From an uncultured Sphingomonadaceae bacterium (GTDB lineage: Bacteria; Pseudomonadota; Alphaproteobacteria; Sphingomonadales; Sphingomonadaceae), in the NCBI GenBank assembly GCA_947504025.1, contig CANNFX010000001.1, positions 905,501-969,500 on the forward strand: a DNA stretch of 64,000 nucleotides. The letters are read 5' to 3'. This document shows, one piece after another, positions 59,203 through 64,000 of the stretch (its first letter is position 1; each line of letters begins with the position of its first letter). The notes beneath the pieces were generated by a model that was given only the letters and a program-made list of their open reading frames with translations, was not told where the DNA came from and did not search any database. The position numbers and the translations under genes are program-made.

Positions 59203-60269
59203 CAGTCTTCCATCGAGGCGAGGCGCTTGGCTTCGTCCTCTGCAATCAGCGCATCGACCATTTCGCCAAGACCGGTCCCCGCGAGCACTTCGGGCAGCTT
59301 GTGCAGCGTCAAGCCAATCCGGTGATCCGTCACACGGCCTTGCGGGAAATTATAGGTGCGGATGCGTTCGCTGCGATCGCCTGACCCGACCATCGCCTTA
59401 CGCGCCTCTGCCTCCGCGCCCTGCACTTCGTCGCGCTGTTTTTCGAACAAGCGCGCACGCAGGACCTGCATCGCCTGTTCCTTGTTCTTATGCTGGCTGC
59501 GGCCATCTTGGCACGTGACCACCGTATCGGTTGGCAGGTGGGTGATCCGGATCGCGCTGTCCGTGGTGTTCACGTGCTGCCCGCCTGCCCCGCTGGCGCG
59601 ATAGGTGTCGATCTTGAGGTCACTTGGATCGATCCGGATATCAACCTCGTCGGGCTCGGGCAGAACCGCAACGGTTGCCGCCGACGTATGGATGCGCCCC
59701 CCGCTTTCGGTTTCGGGCACACGCTGGACCCGGTGGACGCCGCTTTCAAACTTCAGCTTGGCAAACACGCCGGTGCCTCTGACATTGGCGACCACTTCTT
59801 TGAAGCCGCCAACCTCGCTGGCGCTCATGCTGACCGGCTCGACTTTCCATCCCTGTTCAGCGGCGTATTTCTCATACATGCGGTAGAGATCGCCCGCGAA
59901 CAGCGCCGCCTCGTCGCCGCCCGTACCGGCACGAATTTCGAGCATGGCAGGCTTCGCATCGGCGCTGTCACGCGGCAGCATAGCAATGGCGAGCGCGCGC
60001 TCAGCCTCGGGCAGACGTGCGCGAAGGCCCGCAAGTTCTTCCTCCGCCATCGCCTTCATTTCGGGATCGGCGAGCATTTCTTCGAGGCCAGCAATTTCCT
60101 CTCGCGCCGATTTGATTTCGGCGGCGATTTTCGCGACCGGTTCAAGCTCGGCATAATCGCGACTGGCTTGGACAAATGCGTCGCCTTCAAGCGTGCCAGA
60201 GCCAAGTCGCGCTTCAAGTTCAGAGAAGCGGTTGCCGATCTGGCGAAGGCGTTCTTCGGGGATGGTCAT
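59202..60269 (-). CDS. prfA: Peptide chain release factor 1
   Basis: Recognises UAA and UAG stop codons. 355 aa with [22 protein letters not shown], the P-x-T region [19 protein letters not shown] that reads stop codons, and the catalytic [14 protein letters not shown] with the GGQ motif. Its start overlaps hisS (ATGA) and its stop overlaps prmC, so the three genes form one translational unit. Confidence 0.97.
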   Translation of the reverse strand: MTIPEERLRQIGNRFSELEARLGSGTLEGDAFVQASRDYAELEPVAKIAAEIKSAREEIAGLEEMLADPEMKAMAEEELAGLRARLPEAERALAIAMLPRDSADAKPAMLEIRAGTGGDEAALFAGDLYRMYEKYAAEQGWKVEPVSMSASEVGGFKEVVANVRGTGVFAKLKFESGVHRVQRVPETESGGRIHTSAATVAVLPEPDEVDIRIDPSDLKIDTYRASGAGGQHVNTTDSAIRITHLPTDTVVTCQDGRSQHKNKEQAMQVLRARLFEKQRDEVQGAEAEARKAMVGSGDRSERIRTYNFPQGRVTDHRIGLTLHKLPEVLAGTGLGEMVDALIAEDEAKRLASMED

Positions 60270-61513
60270 TTCAGAAAAGGGAGAGCGTCAAAGATCCTCG
60301 GATCAGTATCTTCATCCTGCCCCATACCGTAACCCATCTCATCAAAAGTGATGATATGCTTTGGCGACTTTTTGACCGCCTTATCATAGCGTTTTCGCGG
60401 CGAGCCTGATGAGATCATCTCGGCAGACAATCCTTCTGCACGCAAAGCCTTCAAAGCAAACTGTCCGCTCTTCAATGCTTCCGATGAATTATCCTCGACA
60501 ACCACGATTGCATCGGCAGCTGGCTCTTCCGCACGCTCACCAACCAACATAGCCAGACGTTCAATCCCGGCCGCCCAGCCAACCGCCGGAGTAATCGGAC
60601 CACCCAGCGTCTCCATCAACCCATCATAGCGCCCGCCGCCCAGCACCGTGCTTTGCGAACCCAAGGCAGCGGCTGACGCACTGTCTTCGTCGGGAATGAA
60701 CTCGAATGCCGTGTGACGGTAGTAATCGAGCCCGCGCACCAACGCCTCTGCCCGCACCCATTTGACGTCCGCTGCATCCAACCCGGCCGTGACCTGCGCA
60801 AAGAAATCGCGCGCTTCTTCCGACAGGAAATCGTCGATCTTTGGCGCATCTGCCAGAAACGGCTTATCCTTGCGGTCCTTGCTGTCGAGGATGCGGAGCG
60901 GGTTCTTCTCCAGCCGCTCTTGTGAATCTTCCGACAGCTCATCCTCCACAGCGCGGAAGTACTCGATCAGCGCAGCGCGCCATGCTTCGCGGCTTTCGCC
61001 GTCGCCCAGCGTGTTGAGGTGCAGCGTGACATCATGGATGCCCAGCTCTTTCAGAAGATGATCGGCCATCACCAGCAGCTCGACATCGGCCTGCGGTTCG
61101 CCCGCGCCGATAATCTCGGCATCGAGCTGGTGGAACTGGCGGTAACGCCCCTTTTGCGGGCGTTCGTAGCGGAACAGCGGGCCGTGGGTCGCCAGCTTTA
61201 GCGGAGCGTGCTGCTGCCAGCCATTGGTCAGATAGGCACGCGCGATACCGGCGGTAAACTCTGGCCGAAGCGTCAGGGACTCGTCTCCGCGGTCGAGGAA
61301 GGAGTACATTTCCTTCGACACCACATCGGTGGTCTCACCCAAGGAGCGCGCGAAAACTTCGGTCTTTTCGAATACCGGCATTTCGGCGCGGCGGAAGCGG
61401 TAGAGCTTGCGGATGCGTTCGAATGTTTCGACGACAAAGGCGAAAGCCTCGGCCTCTGCGCCGAAGATATCCTGTGTGCCGCGAATGGCTTGTGGTGTTT
61501 GCTTTTTGGCCAT
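60266..61513 (-). CDS. hisS: Histidine--tRNA ligase
   Basis: Class II synthetase, 415 aa. Motif 1 is near [13 protein letters not shown] and [15 protein letters not shown], motif 2 is the ...[30 protein letters not shown] region, and motif 3 is [11 protein letters not shown]. The His-specific [15 protein letters not shown] is present. The ATG at 61513 starts [12 protein letters not shown]; the ten codons before it have no family match. First gene of hisS-prfA-prmC. Confidence 0.96.
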   Translation of the reverse strand: MAKKQTPQAIRGTQDIFGAEAEAFAFVVETFERIRKLYRFRRAEMPVFEKTEVFARSLGETTDVVSKEMYSFLDRGDESLTLRPEFTAGIARAYLTNGWQQHAPLKLATHGPLFRYERPQKGRYRQFHQLDAEIIGAGEPQADVELLVMADHLLKELGIHDVTLHLNTLGDGESREAWRAALIEYFRAVEDELSEDSQERLEKNPLRILDSKDRKDKPFLADAPKIDDFLSEEARDFFAQVTAGLDAADVKWVRAEALVRGLDYYRHTAFEFIPDEDSASAAALGSQSTVLGGGRYDGLMETLGGPITPAVGWAAGIERLAMLVGERAEEPAADAIVVVEDNSSEALKSGQFALKALRAEGLSAEMISSGSPRKRYDKAVKKSPKHIITFDEMGYGMGQDEDTDPRIFDALPFLK

Positions 61514-61624
61514 GGCCTGCGCCCTAGCCCAAGCCCGCGCCACGCGGCAATCTGTTTAGCAGCCTGTTGACGGACGCGCACCGCAAAGGCAGTTCCCGTC
61601 AACTTCTCCCGGAGACCAGACAAT

Positions 61625-63553
61625 ATGCGTTTCGTTACCGCCTCCTTCACCGTACTGGCCATGTCGCTCAGTGTGCCCACCGCCGCGCAAGATTCCTCAC
61701 AAATGAGCGCGCCGGATGCTTTGCCGATTGCCGATTCAATCCCGGCAGCGCGCGATGTGGCCTATCCCGGCGTTATGCAATTGGATGTCGATGCAACCGA
61801 TATCACGCGCGGCGTCTACAATGTGAAGCAGAGCATTCCGGTCGCGCAGGCTGGCAAGATGACGCTGCTTTATCCCGAATGGCTGCCAGGCAAACACGCC
61901 CCGCGCGGGGCAATTGCAGAACTGGTCGATCTGAAGATCATGGCGAATGGCAAAGTGCTGCCGTGGGTGCGTGACAGCTATGATGTCTATGCTTTCCATG
62001 TCGATGTGCCTGAGGGTGCGGGCGAGCTGAATCTGACATTCAAATTCCTCACGCCGATCCGCCGCAGCGAAGGCCGGATCGTGATCACGCCCGAAATGCT
62101 CAACCTACAGTTCGAACAGGTCTCGCTTTATCCCGCAGGCCATTATGTGCGCCAGATCAAGGTGCAGCCATCAGTTACTTTGCCTGAAGGATGGACCGGA
62201 GTGGCCGCGCTCGACGGGGCCGAGATTACCGGCAACCGCATCCGATATGGCGTCACCAACTACGAAACGCTGATCGATAGCCCGATGTTTGCAGGCAAGC
62301 ATTTCCGTAAGTTCGACCTCGGCAATGATGTGACGCTGAATGTCGTTGCGGATGAGGCGGATAGTCTCGACGCTCCGCCCGAAGCGATCGCCGCGCACAC
62401 ACGCCTCGTATCAGAGGCCGTCGCCCTGTTCGGCTCGCGCCATTTTGACCGCTATGAGTTCCTGCTCGGCCTGACAGATAAGCTGGGCGGTATCGGGCTG
62501 GAACATCACCGCAGCAGTGAGAATACGCTCGATCCCGATTACTTCACCAATTGGAAGAAAAACCAACATCAACGGGGACTGTTGCCGCACGAGCTGGTGC
62601 ATAGCTGGAACGGCAAGTTCCGCCGTCCGGAAGGGCTTTGGACGCCTGACTATAAGACCCCGATGAAGGATAATCTGTTGTGGCTATATGAAGGCCAGAC
62701 CAGCTATTGGGACAGCATTCTGGGTGCGCGTTCGGGCATGATTCCCAAGGACATTGTGCTAGGATCAATGGCCAGCACTGCGGCCTATTACGCGATCCAG
62801 CCGGGCCGCCGCTGGCGCTCGGTAGAAGACACGACGCTTGATCCGATCATGGCGGCGCGCAAACGCAAACCCAACGCCAGCCTGTCGCGCGGTGAGGATT
62901 ACTACCGCGAGGGATCGCTGGTCTGGCTCGCCGCCGATATGAAGATTCGCGAAATGACCAAGGGAAAGCGTTCATTGGATGATTTCGCCAAGGCATTCTT
63001 CGGTAAGAACGACCGCGATTGGGGGCAGGTAACCTATGATTTTGACGAGATCGTAGCCACACTGAATGCCGTCGCGCCTTATGACTGGGCAAACTTCCTC
63101 GACACGCGGCTGCGCCAATCGGGCCAGCCTGCCCCGCTCGAAGGGATTGAGCAGGGCGGATACAAGCTGGTCTTCAAGGATGAGCCAAACGTGACCGACA
63201 AAGCGCGGGCAAAGGATAGCGGGCGCGCAAGTCTGACTCATTCGCTTGGTATGTCGGTGGGCAAGGATGGCAAGGTTGGCGGCGTCATCTGGGACAGCCC
63301 GGCGCATGATGCCGGTCTGGTCAACGATGTGCAAATCATCGCTGTGGGCGAGCTCGCCTATTCCAAGAAGCGTCTCGAAGAAGCGGTAACGGCAGCTAAA
63401 GACAGCGGCATGGTGAGCCTGCTAATCAAGCGCGGCGACCGATATAAAATGATCGAAATCCCTTACTCGGGCGGCTTGCGTTATCCGCATTTGGAAAAAA
63501 CAACAGACGGCAAGGCTCCGCTTGACCGGCTGCTGGAACCGCTGACCTATTAG
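61625..63553 (+). CDS. Secreted M61 family peptidase with C-terminal PDZ
   Basis: A 642-aa metallopeptidase. A signal peptide of about 22 residues ends in TAAQ. The zinc motif HELVHSWNGK appears in the middle, with WLYEGQTSYW giving the third ligand Glu, as in glycyl aminopeptidases of family M61. Near the C-terminus GMSVGKDGKVGGVIWDSPAHDAGL...IIAVGELAYS is a PDZ domain. Members of this family may trim short peptides in the periplasm. It is divergent from hisS and stands alone before ppa. Confidence 0.92.
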   Translation: MRFVTASFTVLAMSLSVPTAAQDSSQMSAPDALPIADSIPAARDVAYPGVMQLDVDATDITRGVYNVKQSIPVAQAGKMTLLYPEWLPGKHAPRGAIAELVDLKIMANGKVLPWVRDSYDVYAFHVDVPEGAGELNLTFKFLTPIRRSEGRIVITPEMLNLQFEQVSLYPAGHYVRQIKVQPSVTLPEGWTGVAALDGAEITGNRIRYGVTNYETLIDSPMFAGKHFRKFDLGNDVTLNVVADEADSLDAPPEAIAAHTRLVSEAVALFGSRHFDRYEFLLGLTDKLGGIGLEHHRSSENTLDPDYFTNWKKNQHQRGLLPHELVHSWNGKFRRPEGLWTPDYKTPMKDNLLWLYEGQTSYWDSILGARSGMIPKDIVLGSMASTAAYYAIQPGRRWRSVEDTTLDPIMAARKRKPNASLSRGEDYYREGSLVWLAADMKIREMTKGKRSLDDFAKAFFGKNDRDWGQVTYDFDEIVATLNAVAPYDWANFLDTRLRQSGQPAPLEGIEQGGYKLVFKDEPNVTDKARAKDSGRASLTHSLGMSVGKDGKVGGVIWDSPAHDAGLVNDVQIIAVGELAYSKKRLEEAVTAAKDSGMVSLLIKRGDRYKMIEIPYSGGLRYPHLEKTTDGKAPLDRLLEPLTY

Positions 63554-63615
63554 ACTGGTAAATTTCACCACATTTCCCATTGCTGCAGCGCAGCAACGGG
63601 CTTAAAGGCGCCGTC

Positions 63616-64000
63616 ATGCAAATCGACAAAATCCCTATCGGCGATAATCCGCCTGAAAGCCTGAATGTCATCATCGAAGTGCCCACTGGCGGTGAACCGG
63701 TGAAGTATGAATTTGACAAGGAATCGGGCGCATTGTTCGTCGACCGTATCCTGCACACGCCGATGCGCTATCCGGCCAATTACGGCTTTGTGCCACACAC
63801 GCTATCACCCGACGGAGACCCGTTGGATGCTCTGGTTATCGCCCGCAGCCCCTTCATCGCCGGCTGTGTCGTTCGCGCTCGCCCGATTGGTGTGCTGAAC
63901 CTGGAAGACGAGCATGGCGGCGACGAGAAGATCATCTGCGTACCGGTCGACACGACCTTCCCCTATTATTCAGATGTTGGCGAAACCAAAGATCTGCCTT
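63616..64000 (+). CDS. ppa: Inorganic pyrophosphatase, 3' end cut by the window
   Basis: Hydrolyses pyrophosphate to drive biosynthetic reactions. 128 codons are visible from the ATG at 63616, reading MQIDKIPIGDNPPESLNVII, then FVDRILHTPMRYPANYGFVP, the substrate region, and DGDPLDALVI with the acidic metal ligands of family I. About 50 residues are missing. 62 bp after the M61 gene. Confidence 0.95.
   Translation, partial: MQIDKIPIGDNPPESLNVIIEVPTGGEPVKYEFDKESGALFVDRILHTPMRYPANYGFVPHTLSPDGDPLDALVIARSPFIAGCVVRARPIGVLNLEDEHGGDEKIICVPVDTTFPYYSDVGETKDLP

Overview
The window is a stretch of a moderately GC-rich alphaproteobacterial chromosome, almost certainly from the order Sphingomonadales and probably the Erythrobacteraceae (Erythrobacter/Altererythrobacter-like). 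This is inferred from gene content and protein style: GapR, DUF4167, DUF6481 and DUF1244 proteins, a GltX of the second alphaproteobacterial type, a CDC48-type AAA ATPase and HWE/HisKA_2-type kinases. No rRNA, tRNA, insertion sequence, prophage or CRISPR array was seen. Both ends cut a gene: lysC at the left, inorganic pyrophosphatase at the right.

Layout. 1-2.1 kb: lysC and ubiG, divergent. 2.1-5.3 kb: a spacer with what may be the remains of a LuxR-type regulator, then a large trimeric autotransporter adhesin. 5.4-8.3 kb: a tight minus-strand operon yebC-ruvC-ABM monooxygenase-ArsC/Spx-like-glpQ. 8.3-12.1 kb: a CPBP protease, a YbjQ protein, GapR, a DUF1244 protein and pyruvate kinase. 12.2-19 kb: a DOPA-dioxygenase-like protein, a HEAT-like protein, gltX, nadE, a serine hydrolase, a DUF6481 protein and an AI-2E family permease. 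19-27.7 kb: rpoC and rpoB on the minus strand with a recognisable promoter and a long leader. 28.1-29.6 kb: a four-gene cassette (40-residue peptide, DUF2975 membrane protein, small Cro/CI regulator, CPBP protease) behind palindromic operator-like DNA. 29.7-31.5 kb: a small lipoprotein, then rplJ-rplL, transcribed away from rpoBC. 31.5-37 kb: an ABM protein, a DUF2189 protein, a PagL-like outer membrane protein, a MATE exporter, and groESL behind a CIRCE element.

37-45.4 kb: two tandem paralogous membrane proteins with a divergent TetR regulator and shared operator, a class A beta-lactamase-like protein that appears to lack the deacylating glutamate, a small lipoprotein, polA, a CHASE3-like histidine kinase and an MscS channel. 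45.5-48 kb: a CDC48-type ATPase, preceded on the same strand by a terminator with no gene to terminate, suggesting a small RNA. 48.1-53.4 kb: a CoA/acyl metabolism block (scoA, two lipoproteins, scoB, GST, CaiB/BaiF, GST). 53.5-54.5 kb: a GbsR-like regulator and a membrane protein sharing near-identical palindromes. 54.6-61.5 kb: housekeeping genes on the minus strand (hisS-prfA-prmC, then DUF4167, lnt-metK). 61.6-64 kb: an M61 peptidase and ppa.

Most of the window is core metabolism and information processing. The parts that look least described are the small regulator-plus-membrane-protein cassettes at 28.0-29.6, 37.0-38.4 and 53.5-54.5 kb, each with its own palindromic operator-like sites, and the orphan terminator near 47.9 kb. 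All identifications come from reading the sequence. No database search or folding program was run.
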